NCBI GenBank assembly: GCA_942493215.1
Contig: OW818670.1
Coordinates: 372,001-436,000 of the forward strand
DNA: 64,000 nt
Source: G942493215 sp942493215
Lineage (GTDB): Bacteria > Bacillota_I > Bacilli_A > RF39 > UBA660
Direction: 5' to 3'
Part shown: piece by piece, positions 43,671 through 52,983 of the stretch
Numbering within the stretch: position 1 is the first letter of the stretch
Layout of the letters: each line of letters starts with the position of its first letter
Notes under the pieces: generated by a model
Seen by the model: the letters and a program-made list of their open reading frames with translations, nothing else
What the model was told of the DNA's origin: nothing
The model's database searches: none
Program-made: the position numbers and the translations under genes

Positions 43671-44225
43671 TTAAAATTTCCCTAGTATCATCTTAGCAGC
43701 CGATAATAAATCAGCTGCAACAGGAGAATCATTAATAATCTTTTTTTGTTCTTCTAATCCATAACCTGTTAATACTAGAATAGAACTACAATTACAATTT
43801 TTTCCTAATTCAATATCAGCTAATTTATCACCGATGACAAATGAATTCTTTAAATCTATATCATAATTATCCAATATTTGCTCTATCATACCCGTTTTTG
43901 GCTTTCTACAATTGCAGTCTATTCTATATTTATCAATAACGCCATTTTTGTGATGAGGGCAATAATAGAAATGCTCAATATTAACACCTTCATTTAGCAA
44001 TAGTTTATCTAAATAATCGTTAATTTGTTTAACTGTATCCTCACTAAAATATCCTCTTGCCACTCCTGATTGATTAGAAATAACGAACAATAGGTAGCCA
44101 TTATCTTGTAACAATCTTAAACCAGCAACTGTATTTTTCAACAAAATTACATCCTCTATTTTACTAATGTAATCACGATCTTCAATAATAGTTCCATCTC
44201 TATCCAGAAAAATTGCTTTTCCCAT
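43671..44225 (-). CDS. gmhB: D-glycero-D-manno-heptose 1,7-bisphosphate phosphatase
   Basis: 184 residues, HAD family. The nucleophile motif IFLDRDGTIIEDRDY is at the N-terminus, VISNQSGVARGYF near 50, the zinc loop CPHHKNG...CNCRKP near 95-110, and VIGDKLADIELGKN near 130. This is the GmhB arrangement, where the zinc loop shapes substrate choice. It takes the 7-phosphate off heptose-1,7-bisphosphate. Related HisB-type phosphatases look similar, but the hldE and gmhA neighbours decide. Its ATG overlaps the hldE stop. Confidence 0.9.
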   Translation of the reverse strand: MGKAIFLDRDGTIIEDRDYISKIEDVILLKNTVAGLRLLQDNGYLLFVISNQSGVARGYFSEDTVKQINDYLDKLLLNEGVNIEHFYYCPHHKNGVIDKYRIDCNCRKPKTGMIEQILDNYDIDLKNSFVIGDKLADIELGKNCNCSSILVLTGYGLEEQKKIINDSPVAADLLSAAKMILGKF

Positions 44226-45673
44226 TACTTCACTCCATTATAGGATTCCATAATTTTATCAATTATCTCTGTAGTCGAAATACCAGCTTCCAATTCTATA
44301 AATTCTATTTTCCCGCCTAAAGATTCGATTACATCTTTTTCAGGAACATATTTATTCTTCCAATCAATTCCCTTTACTGATACATCCGGTTTAATTGATT
44401 TAATAAGATTTACTGGATCATTGTCTTCCATAAGCACTACATAATCAACGCATTCTAAAGCGCATAATAAGGCGATTCTATTGTCTTGTGATATAATTGG
44501 TCTTAAATTTCCTTTTATTTTTTTTACTGATGCATCACTATTAACAGCCACTATTAAAACATCTCCAAAAGATCTGGCTTTATTAAATGATGATAAATGA
44601 CCAGCATGTAATAAGTCAAAGCAGCCATTAGTAAACACTATTTTTTTACCACTTTCCCTTAAACTATTAGCAATATATTGAATAACGTCTTTATCAATAA
44701 GTTTGACATTTGTATTACTAGAAATTGCTGTAATTAATTCATTCAATGTAATAGTACTAGCACCAAATTTTGAAATAACAACCGAAGCGGCTACATTAGC
44801 TATACTACAGCAATCAGCTATCGAAAATCCCGCCGCATATAATAAAGCAACAGTGGAAACAACGGTGTCTCCTGCACCAGTTACATCAATTATTTCTTTT
44901 GGAACAGCTGGGAAATCCTTCTTAAGGTTTTCATTAATTTTAAATAAAGAAATTCCTTTTTCTGATCTTGTTAATAATAAATACTGCAAGTTTATTTTTT
45001 TACATAATTCAATTCCGGCCATAGTAATACTTTCTTCAGAATTCAAAATAGTCCCACTTACAACTGACAATTCATTAGTGTTTGGAGTACAAATAGTAGC
45101 TCCTTTATATTTGTTATAATTTTTACCTTTAGGATCAACAATAACAGGTATTTCTAGTTTTCTCGCTGAATCAATTATAAACTGACTAATCGACTCTCCA
45201 ATAGCTCCTTTATTATAATCTGAAATTATAATAACATTTACATCGTTTAAAATTAAATCGATATTTTGCCTAATAAATTGTTCATACTCTGGAGGAATGT
45301 CTTTAATAACTTCTTCATCATATCTTAAGAATTGTTGGTGTTTAGAAACAACTCTAGTTTTAGTAATAGTTTTAACTTGCTTAAACTGTTTCATAAACGA
45401 AACATCTACTCGAAGATTCTTAAGATTTTTAATCAACCATTTTCCTGCATCATCAATGCCAACATATCCAATAGTTCTGACAATTCCTCCAAGCGAAATT
45501 ACATTATTAACAACATTGCCTGCACCACCTAATTTTGATTGTTTCGAATTGACTTCTAAAACTGGAACTGGAGCTTCCGGAGAGATGCGTTTAACATTTC
45601 CATCAATATACTGATCGACCATAAAATCTCCAAACACTAACACTCTTAATCCTCTAATATCATCAAGATTCAT
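44225..45673 (-). CDS. hldE: Bifunctional heptose-7-phosphate kinase / heptose-1-phosphate adenylyltransferase
   Basis: 482 residues from the ATG at 45673; GGGGGTG precedes it, and a TTG five codons upstream is less likely. The N-terminal PfkB kinase has FGDFMVDQYIDG, SKLGGAGNVVNNV and the catalytic DVTGAGDTVVST near 265. The C-terminal cytidylyltransferase-type domain has TNGCFDLLHAGHLSSF (HxGH, about 345) and VKGIDWKNKYVPE. This is the full E. coli-like HldE layout. It makes the beta-1,7-bisphosphate and then, after GmhB, ADP-D-glycero-beta-D-manno-heptose. Rare in Gram-positive organisms. Confidence 0.92.
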   Translation of the reverse strand: MNLDDIRGLRVLVFGDFMVDQYIDGNVKRISPEAPVPVLEVNSKQSKLGGAGNVVNNVISLGGIVRTIGYVGIDDAGKWLIKNLKNLRVDVSFMKQFKQVKTITKTRVVSKHQQFLRYDEEVIKDIPPEYEQFIRQNIDLILNDVNVIIISDYNKGAIGESISQFIIDSARKLEIPVIVDPKGKNYNKYKGATICTPNTNELSVVSGTILNSEESITMAGIELCKKINLQYLLLTRSEKGISLFKINENLKKDFPAVPKEIIDVTGAGDTVVSTVALLYAAGFSIADCCSIANVAASVVISKFGASTITLNELITAISSNTNVKLIDKDVIQYIANSLRESGKKIVFTNGCFDLLHAGHLSSFNKARSFGDVLIVAVNSDASVKKIKGNLRPIISQDNRIALLCALECVDYVVLMEDNDPVNLIKSIKPDVSVKGIDWKNKYVPEKDVIESLGGKIEFIELEAGISTTEIIDKIMESYNGVK

Positions 45674-45674
45674 A

Positions 45675-46916
45675 TTATTCACCCCCAATATTATTTTCTT
45701 CTATTAATTTTTCTATCTTTTTCCAAGCATAGGAAACAGTTACTTCATCTAAGCAAGGCCATATTTTATCAGTTTGAGTTAAATAAGGACATCTATTGCC
45801 ACAATTAAAACAAGGTCTTTTATTCACAATAATACATGGCTTTTTAAACTTATTTTCTTTTAAAAACCTATATTCAACATAGCGATCGTAAGTGTAACCA
45901 CCAGTTATAATTCCTACAGGGATTTCGCATACAGCAGCTATATGATAAGTGCTTGTATCATTAGTTATAATTAGTGAAGATCTTTTTATAACATTTATAA
46001 ACTCCAATAGTTTTGTTTTTCCTACTATATCATAATAAGGAACCTCGTTATTTAAAAGTTTTATATATTCATTAATAAAATTTCTATCTTTTTCTGTACC
46101 ACATAGTAAAAGCTTTAAACCGGTCTTTTTATATATTTTTTTTGTAATTTCGGCATATCTATCGATAGGCCAACATTTAAGATAGGTACTAGCACTAGGA
46201 AAAACAATAAAATAGCTGTCGGGTATATCTATATTAGGTTTTACATCCACTGGTTTTATAAATGAGACTTCAAAGTCTCTAAATCCTAGTTTCCTAATAA
46301 ATTCAGCATAAAACTCTATTAATGATAGGTTCGAAATATCAATTTCCTTAACATCAGTATAAATATTATTAACTAGCCACTTGGGGCAATTATATTGTCC
46401 TAATTTTTTATCTAAAACAGTTATCTTTTCATCAGCAACAATAGCACGACTCATAAAAACATTAGTTGTACATTCAGCAACTCCTATTGGATCAATCATA
46501 ATATCATAATATTCACTTCTTAAAATCTTAAAAATAGAAAAACGTTTTTTAAGATTCACAGTTGCTTCAGTAAATTCAAGTGGTATGACAATATCAAACA
46601 CTTTTTCTGCCTGAAATAAAGATTGAAGGCCCTTTTGGCATATCAAGGTTATTTCATAATTTTTACTGTCATATAACTTTCTTATTTTTTTCATAGAACA
46701 TATCCATATAACACTATCACCCAAGGCCAAATTATAAACAAATATTATTTTCTTTTTATCAACTGGATTTTTTTGTTTATTAGGTTTTTTTATAAATAAT
46801 AAAAGAAAAAAATCAATAAAAAAGGTAATGATTTTTATCCTTCTTAATATTTGATGCCTTTGTAAAAAGGCATATAATTTAATAAATATATTAGATATAT
46901 ACTTACCAGAATTCAT
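45675..46916 (-). CDS. GT9 (ADP-heptose:acceptor heptosyltransferase-like) glycosyltransferase
   Basis: 413 residues from the ATG at 46916 (GGGTGG upstream). FVYNLALGDSVIWICSMKKIRKLY is the GT9 N-terminus, FVIFPSASTYLKCWPIDRYAEITKKI the donor region and IITNDTSTYHIAAVCEIPVGIITGG the conserved second half. A Cys-rich CFNCGNRCPYL segment near the C-terminus may bind metal. The family transfers heptose from ADP-heptose in LPS core synthesis. Placed between gmhA and hldE, it is the obvious user of the sugar made by this operon. Confidence 0.85.
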   Translation of the reverse strand: MNSGKYISNIFIKLYAFLQRHQILRRIKIITFFIDFFLLLFIKKPNKQKNPVDKKKIIFVYNLALGDSVIWICSMKKIRKLYDSKNYEITLICQKGLQSLFQAEKVFDIVIPLEFTEATVNLKKRFSIFKILRSEYYDIMIDPIGVAECTTNVFMSRAIVADEKITVLDKKLGQYNCPKWLVNNIYTDVKEIDISNLSLIEFYAEFIRKLGFRDFEVSFIKPVDVKPNIDIPDSYFIVFPSASTYLKCWPIDRYAEITKKIYKKTGLKLLLCGTEKDRNFINEYIKLLNNEVPYYDIVGKTKLLEFINVIKRSSLIITNDTSTYHIAAVCEIPVGIITGGYTYDRYVEYRFLKENKFKKPCIIVNKRPCFNCGNRCPYLTQTDKIWPCLDEVTVSYAWKKIEKLIEENNIGGE

Positions 46917-46936
46917 TCTTACCACCCTAACTGATT

Positions 46937-47509
46937 TTAATTAAATAATTCTTTTTCTATTTCTTCACACATTAAATGAATAGTCATAATATGCGTTTCT
47001 TGGATTCTTGCTGTCTTGGTATATGGAATAACTATACTTATATCACACATAGTTGCTAGTTTTCCACCATCTCTACCAAGAAGCCCTATAGTTTTCATAC
47101 CTTTATTTCTGGCCTCATTAACTGCTTCAATAATGTTCTTTGAATTACCACTTGTTGATATTCCAACAAAAACATCGCCTTTAACACCAAGTGCTTCAAT
47201 CTGCCTGCTAAATATCCTGTCAAAATCATAATCATTGCCAACTGATGTCATAATAGATGAATCAGTTGTAAGAGCAATAGCGGGGATTCCACTTCGCTCC
47301 AATAAAAATCTTCCAACTAATTCAGCGGCAAAATGCTGGGCATCTGCTGCTGATCCACCATTACCCGCAATTAATACCTTGTTTCCTTTTTTAAATGACT
47401 CTAATTGGCATTTTATTGCCTTTACTACCGTTTGCGCATATGCTGATTCTTCTAAATGTTCTAAATTGTTTTTCTGCTCAAGAATAGCTTGTATTATTGT
47501 TTCTTTCAT
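46937..47509 (-). CDS. gmhA: Sedoheptulose-7-phosphate isomerase
   Basis: 190 residues, SIS fold. IAGNGGSAADAQHFAAELVGRF (about 48-69), VFVGISTSGNSKNIIEA (about 112-128) and the active-site ETHIMTIHLMCEEIE helix near the C-terminus identify GmhA and separate it from the DnaA-associated DiaA. It turns sedoheptulose-7-phosphate into D-glycero-D-manno-heptose-7-phosphate, the first step of the pathway. GGAGACGAAAA precedes the ATG. Confidence 0.93.
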   Translation of the reverse strand: MKETIIQAILEQKNNLEHLEESAYAQTVVKAIKCQLESFKKGNKVLIAGNGGSAADAQHFAAELVGRFLLERSGIPAIALTTDSSIMTSVGNDYDFDRIFSRQIEALGVKGDVFVGISTSGNSKNIIEAVNEARNKGMKTIGLLGRDGGKLATMCDISIVIPYTKTARIQETHIMTIHLMCEEIEKELFN

Positions 47510-47593
47510 TTTTCGTCTCCAAATCTTTAATTATTTTCTAATCCTTATTTTTATTATACAACATCTTACAATTTTTTTCTACAGGCACCAACT

Positions 47594-48823
47594 TCAAATT
47601 TTTTTTATTTTGTAAACATATACTATCCAAAATAGAAGTGATTGTAATATTGTGGATAATGAGAATGCAAGCAAAGCTCCGTTAAGCCCAAAACTTGTTA
47701 TTAGAGTTAATGATAATATTACAGTAATGATGAATGAGACTATATATATATATAATTGATTTTTAAAAGAACGTAATATAGTAAGCATAGTTGAATAGAC
47801 AAAAGTAACACCACTAAAAGTACCACCAATAACAATTAAAGTTAACTCGCCTCTAAATTTTAATAAATCTAAGGAGTATACATATGATAAAATTTGTCCT
47901 CCAATTAAATACATCAATAAGGAAGATATAATTCCCGCCCCAATTAAATATAAACATAGCCTACGCACATTTTTTTTAAAAGTAATATATTCTTTTTTAT
48001 GATTCAATTCAGATAAACTTTTAATAAAAGGTTGAATTAAAAATTGCGCCAGTAAAGATATCATTGCTGCTGGAGCGATTATAATACCAAAATATCCCTG
48101 AATCTCTTCTGAAAGATAAATATCGACCATATACCTCGTAATGTTTAATAACAAAAATTGAAAAAAAGAAAAGATAAAAATGGGAAAACATTTCTTCAAC
48201 AATATAATAACATTTCTATCTACTTTTAATACTAACTTTGTATACCTACTAACGATTTTTTTGTCATAAAACTGAAATATTAATAAATTTGATATTATAA
48301 ATGAAAAACTGGAAATTAATATGTTTTTGGTTAATATATCGAGTAAAATAAATAATAATATACTAAGTAATGATTTAAAAACAAATGATTTTCCGACACT
48401 TTTCAAATTATCATTTTTTTGCATTATTCCATAATAAGAATCAGCAATAGCTTCTATTATTCTGAAAACTAAAAAAGAAAGAATTAATAGCATTTTTGTT
48501 AAATAATAGCTGTTAACGACAAATAAAATTAGCGTCACACATATCATTAAAAAAGAGGAAATATATCTTAAAGAAACATAATGATTATCCGCATATTCCG
48601 TTTTTACATCCGAAATTTGATAAATTCTTCCTCCGTAGCTAGATATAACTGAAAGTAAGGAAACCAAATAAAAAGTAAAAGAAAATAAACCACTAGCACT
48701 AATTCCATTAAATCTCGTTATAAATATAATAAGGATTAATGGATAAAAAGCATTAATGGTTATACCAATCATATTCCAAGTAAAATTTTTGTTTTTCAGT
48801 AGATTAGTTATTGAATTTTTCAT
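47594..48823 (-). CDS. Wzx-like polysaccharide flippase (MOP superfamily)
   Basis: 409 residues, about 12 membrane segments. The N-terminus W-NMIGITINAFYPLILIIFITRF and the SGLFSFTFYLVSLLSVISSYGGR segment match Polysacc_synt flippases, which move lipid-linked repeat units across the membrane. Its presence beside a Wzm/Wzt-type ABC exporter is unusual (see findings). It overlaps the DUF2304 gene by 4 bases. No polymerase lies within this operon; a candidate is at 57596. Confidence 0.85.
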   Translation of the reverse strand: MKNSITNLLKNKNFTWNMIGITINAFYPLILIIFITRFNGISASGLFSFTFYLVSLLSVISSYGGRIYQISDVKTEYADNHYVSLRYISSFLMICVTLILFVVNSYYLTKMLLILSFLVFRIIEAIADSYYGIMQKNDNLKSVGKSFVFKSLLSILLFILLDILTKNILISSFSFIISNLLIFQFYDKKIVSRYTKLVLKVDRNVIILLKKCFPIFIFSFFQFLLLNITRYMVDIYLSEEIQGYFGIIIAPAAMISLLAQFLIQPFIKSLSELNHKKEYITFKKNVRRLCLYLIGAGIISSLLMYLIGGQILSYVYSLDLLKFRGELTLIVIGGTFSGVTFVYSTMLTILRSFKNQLYIYIVSFIITVILSLTLITSFGLNGALLAFSLSTILQSLLFWIVYVYKIKKI

Positions 48824-49161
48824 TTTGTCTTATCCTTTGCCTTCAATATTGAGACCTCTTGAATTAATAATCTTATTTTTGACGATTGCCTTGATACAAT
48901 TATAGTTAAGGTAAATGTAATGTATAATATTACAATAAAAGCCCCTAAAAATATCATATTTGAAGAGGTTTGAAAGCCTAATAATTCTGATAGTCTTTCA
49001 ATAAAATTTGGAATAATGACAGCAATTATCATTAAAAGTCCAGATGATAACCAAACTAACGCATACTTCATTAATAACTTTTCACGTTTCACATTATACA
49101 GTATAAAAATAATCCAAATCAAAGCAAATATAATTAATTCCGTTCTTAAGATTACAGACAT
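48820..49161 (-). CDS. DUF2304 small membrane protein
   Basis: 113 residues with three membrane segments (about 5-22, 32-50 and 68-90) and a positively charged helical tail. DUF2304 proteins are usually next to a GT2 gene and are thought to aid glycosyl transfer at the membrane. Here the start overlaps the GT2 stop and the stop overlaps the flippase start, so the three are translated together. Confidence 0.85.
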   Translation of the reverse strand: MSVILRTELIIFALIWIIFILYNVKREKLLMKYALVWLSSGLLMIIAVIIPNFIERLSELLGFQTSSNMIFLGAFIVILYITFTLTIIVSRQSSKIRLLIQEVSILKAKDKTK

Positions 49162-49874
49162 TATTTTTCACTCCTTTTCATACTGTTAATAATTACGGAT
49201 AAACATACATTAATCATATAATATATTGTCTTCCAAGCTCGTATAGAAGATATTCCACCAATTCTTTCATTCATTTTGACCGGAACATCTATAATACTAT
49301 ATTTTTTTCTTATTAAAGTAACAATTGACTCCGGCTCTGGATACTCAATAGGATAATTGTCAGCAAAAAGAGCAATTATTTTACTATTAGCAGCTCGAAA
49401 ACCTGAAGTAGGATCTGTTATTTTTTTGCCAGTAAAAATTCCTATTAATAGGGATATTATTTTAATGCCTATTCTTCTAGCTTTAGTTGATTTAAAATCA
49501 CTAGTATTCCCAATAAACCTTGACCCAATTGCAAAATCAGCTTGTCCCAAAACAATCGGCTCAATAATTTTATCAATAAAACTAGCATCATGCTGACCAT
49601 CACCATCAAATTGAATGGCAATATCATAATTATTGTCATAGGCAAATTTATATCCTGTCTGTACAGCGCCGCCTATTCCTAAATTATGTATCAAACTAAT
49701 ACATGGAATATGGTTTTCATAACATATTTCCTTTGTCTTATCTTTGGAACCATCATTTATAACGATAACGTCAACTTTATGACTATCAACTATACTTCTA
49801 TATGCTTTCAAAATATTAGCTTCCTCGTTATATGCCGGAATAATAATCAAAACTTTTATTTTCTTCAAAATCAT
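49161..49874 (-). CDS. GT2 glycosyltransferase (DPM1-like) paired with DUF2304
   Basis: 237 residues from the ATG at 49874. VLIIIPAYNEEANILKAYRSI, VINDGSKDKTKEIC and the metal-binding IQFDGDGQHDASFI (DxD region, about 91) belong to the dolichyl-phosphate-mannose-synthase-like GT2 group. DPTSGFRAANSKII is near 150. It has no C-terminal membrane helices; the DUF2304 partner may provide them. Its product would be a lipid-phosphate sugar for the GT-C-like DUF2142 protein upstream (inference). Confidence 0.88.
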   Translation of the reverse strand: MILKKIKVLIIIPAYNEEANILKAYRSIVDSHKVDVIVINDGSKDKTKEICYENHIPCISLIHNLGIGGAVQTGYKFAYDNNYDIAIQFDGDGQHDASFIDKIIEPIVLGQADFAIGSRFIGNTSDFKSTKARRIGIKIISLLIGIFTGKKITDPTSGFRAANSKIIALFADNYPIEYPEPESIVTLIRKKYSIIDVPVKMNERIGGISSIRAWKTIYYMINVCLSVIINSMKRSEK

Positions 49875-49917
49875 CACAACCTCTTAACTAATAGTTTAAT
49901 ATATAAAGATTAAAAAA

Positions 49918-52008
49918 TCAAACATAATAATTGCATATTATTGTAACAAATGCCATCAGGTAAACTAAAACAATGCCAAATGCATAAAATAAGTTTTTAT
50001 TTTTTACATTCAGTTTAAGGTATTTATTAGATATCGAAATATAAAATAGAAGTGCCGGAGGTATAAAATACCTTGGCTGTAATCCATCTATCGTATCATA
50101 GCCAATTTTTGTCCAACAGAACAACATTGCTGCATAAACAATCCCTATCATTGTGGCCGACATAACAAGAAAATTGAAACGTCTTTTATAATTAAAATCA
50201 TCTATATCTTCCTCATCAGAAAGTAATAAAACCAAATATGTTGCTCCTACTATAAATCCCATTAGTGCCCTGTGCCAAACTGTTGCCCATCCAAAGCCAT
50301 CCATCAATCCTCTAAACATATCTAAATCTATTCTATTGATGAAGGTATTAATGCAAATTGATAATAGTTTTATAGGATCTTTCCAAATAATACTTAATTG
50401 GTAATAGTTATTAACACCAGAACCAGAATTAACAAATAGATATTGATACATTGTCAAGAAAATCATTAATATAGGTAATAAAATTTTGAAAGTCCATTCT
50501 TTTTTACGACTATCAAAGTTTCTGGCAGGAATAAGAAACACAAGAAAAACTAAAGGAAAATAACCAACTTTACACAAAGATAGAATTATAGCTGTAATAG
50601 TTATCAATATTAAATTTTTTCGTGATATTTTCTCTGTACTAAAAATTTCATTTACTAATAATGCAGCTAGCAAGAAAAATGATGCATTTGTTAACCAGTC
50701 CATATTGATGGCAGCAGCCTGATGAATGCACATTGGAAAAAGCATTACCAGGAAAAAAGTTTTTTTAAATTTTTTTACCTGCTTCAACGCATAGTATGAA
50801 ACTAGAAGAAAAATAGACAAATTAATCAACTTTCCAAATAAAAGCATATATAAAGATGGCAATGAGAATAATTGAGTAACCATAAGAATAATAATAGATG
50901 GTATATAAGGTATAACAGAGAGCTTACTAGTATTAGAAAATGCAAATGCCTCATCAGAAAAATTTGAATAGTCAATCTTATGAAACATTTCAAAAAAATA
51001 ATTTTTAGCTGATACCGTATAATCATAAGATAGGACACCATTTAAGTACTCTTTCATAAAGGAATCCAAATCACTAGGCAAATATATGTAACTTTTTATT
51101 CCATTTACATAAGTTATTCTATTCTCATCATTAAATTGAGAAGCCTCATAGCTTTTCACAAAATGTGTTCCTTCATCAGGAACATGAAATGGTGGTAAGA
51201 AAAATAACATTGTTATACCAACAACCACACCAATAATTATAAAAGCATATTCTAATTTCTTTTTTATTATTTCTCTATTATTGTATAAAAAGTAAGCTAA
51301 AACGGATAATATGGGAATAATGGTAAGTACATTAATAGTCTCAATAAATAGATAAATACAAGATAAATAAATTGCGAATAGCGAAATAATAGATAAAATA
51401 ATATCAGTAAATTTAAGTTTTTCACTTTTTATTTTAGAAACTGTTTTTTTAATTAAATATAACGAAAAATATAATACAACAAAAGATGCTGCAAACCATC
51501 CCAGCAAACACAAAACATTTATAAAAGTTATATTTTTAAAATAATCACCTACAACATTTAGAAGTCTATAGCTGTATTCATAGTGATATGTTGCATTTGT
51601 ACTGCTATATAAATCAATCTTTTTTTCAACACCATTTAAAGAAAATATGAATTTCCCAGAATTATTACTTTTAAGAAAATCAATAGTTATAGGATTAATT
51701 TGAGATTCTTTGATTGTAAAAATAGGATCATTTTCTGAATTTTTTTTAATTATTAGAAAATTATCTTTTAGCTCCGTATTCACATCATTTTTAAAAGAAT
51801 CAAAGGATATATTTGTACCCCGTATATTGATTTTTTCAATAAATATAGCATCAGAAGAGGAATTATCATTTTTTTCACCTATTATTTTTATTGAATATGT
51901 ATTAATTTTTTGTGATGATATTCCAATTATGAAAGTTAGTACAGACATAATTGAAAAGAAAAATGCTAATAAAACTAATACTTTTTTTGAATCTCGAAAT
52001 CTATTCAA
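49918..52008 (-). CDS. DUF2142 multi-pass membrane protein, probable GT-C-type
   Basis: About 696 residues. The start is uncertain: AGGAG is best spaced to the TTG at 52008, while a GTG at 52017 lies within the RBS. An N-terminal membrane helix, an outer beta-type domain of about 130 residues, then about 11 membrane helices. The hallmark LPPFHVPDEGTHFVKSYEAS (about 275) carries the Asp-Glu pair seen in GT-C-like enzymes. Such proteins appear with ABC exporters of surface polysaccharides and add side-chain sugars outside the cell. Confidence 0.8.
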   Translation of the reverse strand: MNRFRDSKKVLVLLAFFFSIMSVLTFIIGISSQKINTYSIKIIGEKNDNSSSDAIFIEKINIRGTNISFDSFKNDVNTELKDNFLIIKKNSENDPIFTIKESQINPITIDFLKSNNSGKFIFSLNGVEKKIDLYSSTNATYHYEYSYRLLNVVGDYFKNITFINVLCLLGWFAASFVVLYFSLYLIKKTVSKIKSEKLKFTDIILSIISLFAIYLSCIYLFIETINVLTIIPILSVLAYFLYNNREIIKKKLEYAFIIIGVVVGITMLFFLPPFHVPDEGTHFVKSYEASQFNDENRITYVNGIKSYIYLPSDLDSFMKEYLNGVLSYDYTVSAKNYFFEMFHKIDYSNFSDEAFAFSNTSKLSVIPYIPSIIILMVTQLFSLPSLYMLLFGKLINLSIFLLVSYYALKQVKKFKKTFFLVMLFPMCIHQAAAINMDWLTNASFFLLAALLVNEIFSTEKISRKNLILITITAIILSLCKVGYFPLVFLVFLIPARNFDSRKKEWTFKILLPILMIFLTMYQYLFVNSGSGVNNYYQLSIIWKDPIKLLSICINTFINRIDLDMFRGLMDGFGWATVWHRALMGFIVGATYLVLLLSDEEDIDDFNYKRRFNFLVMSATMIGIVYAAMLFCWTKIGYDTIDGLQPRYFIPPALLFYISISNKYLKLNVKNKNLFYAFGIVLVYLMAFVTIICNYYV

Positions 52009-52055
52009 ATCAATCACTCCTACATTTGTTTAGTTATTACCTTTTATTAAAATAA

Positions 52056-52982
52056 TCATTGCGATTTTTCAATATATTTGTGTCTAAATTTTTCATATTC
52101 TTTAAATATCTCTTTCATATGTTGTCGAACATTACTTATTTTTTCAGCGATTTCATTTACATCATCATCACTTAATAGAACTAAATATTTTTTTAATAAT
52201 GGATATTCATTAAACATATTACAATTGCCAACTATACAAGGAATCCCCATATCCATACTTTTAATTATTACAAATTCATCTGAATTTGTAAAATTGCAAT
52301 ATAAATTTACAAAATTATTTTTCATTACCTCATCAATATTATTACAAATCGAATATTTTAAAGAAAAGAATTCCAAAAAATGTTTAGTAGCTGGCATTGT
52401 TGATATTAATTTTACATTTTCATAATCTACTAATTTTAAAGCCGTAAGCATATTATAGAGACCGTGTTTTGGATCATAGTCATCACTTAATATACCAATA
52501 CTACCAGAATCTTCATAATAATCAGTGGTATCACTATTATAAGCTAATTTAACTAATTGAGCACAATACCCTTTTTTCAGTAATAACTCATATAAACCCA
52601 TATCTGTACAACCAATACAATCGATATGCCCACGACTGTAAAATTCCATTATATTTTTAAAAATAATATTTAATTTTGGATCAGTTAGACTTGCTACGCT
52701 ATGTGTAATTATCCATGTAATTTTCTTTCCTTTTTTTATTCCCGGTATTACATCTCTATAATATCTATTGTAATTAACAAAAACAATTTCTTTTAAATTA
52801 TTGCTTTCATTTATAATTTCGGCAATATCAATACACATTGATTTATCAAAACTATCATCCATTTTAAAAACCGGACCAATATTACCCATAAAAATGTCTT
52901 CCATATTCTCATCTTGACCTGACAATATAGCAATTCTTTCATTATTAGCAATTTCTTGTAATTCTTTCAAGTTAATTTTCAC
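52056..52982 (-). CDS. GT-B-type glycosyltransferase, paralogue of the neighbouring fusion's C-terminus
   Basis: 308 residues. It aligns by eye with residues 285-600 of the next upstream product: G-IDCIGCTDMGLYELLLKKGY against GTIDVFGTCKKSLIDFYEKEGY, and NLYCNFTNSDEFVIIKSMDMGIPCIVGN against NLYVTFSECSPMLPLESFGVGVPCITGN. The GT4 donor-site Glu motif is altered, and this copy may be weak or specialised. The start is uncertain: the GTG used lies next to GAGG, and no better codon is evident. It begins 1 base after the preceding stop. Confidence 0.7.
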   Translation of the reverse strand: MKINLKELQEIANNERIAILSGQDENMEDIFMGNIGPVFKMDDSFDKSMCIDIAEIINESNNLKEIVFVNYNRYYRDVIPGIKKGKKITWIITHSVASLTDPKLNIIFKNIMEFYSRGHIDCIGCTDMGLYELLLKKGYCAQLVKLAYNSDTTDYYEDSGSIGILSDDYDPKHGLYNMLTALKLVDYENVKLISTMPATKHFLEFFSLKYSICNNIDEVMKNNFVNLYCNFTNSDEFVIIKSMDMGIPCIVGNCNMFNEYPLLKKYLVLLSDDDVNEIAEKISNVRQHMKEIFKEYEKFRHKYIEKSQ

Positions 52983-52983
52983 C

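Noticed and set aside
45297..45614. Antisense frame of 105 codons within hldE
   Set aside because: It is opposite a well-conserved kinase domain, has no RBS, and its Ser/Thr/Pro-rich product is the usual shadow of an Ile/Asp/Asn-rich coding strand.
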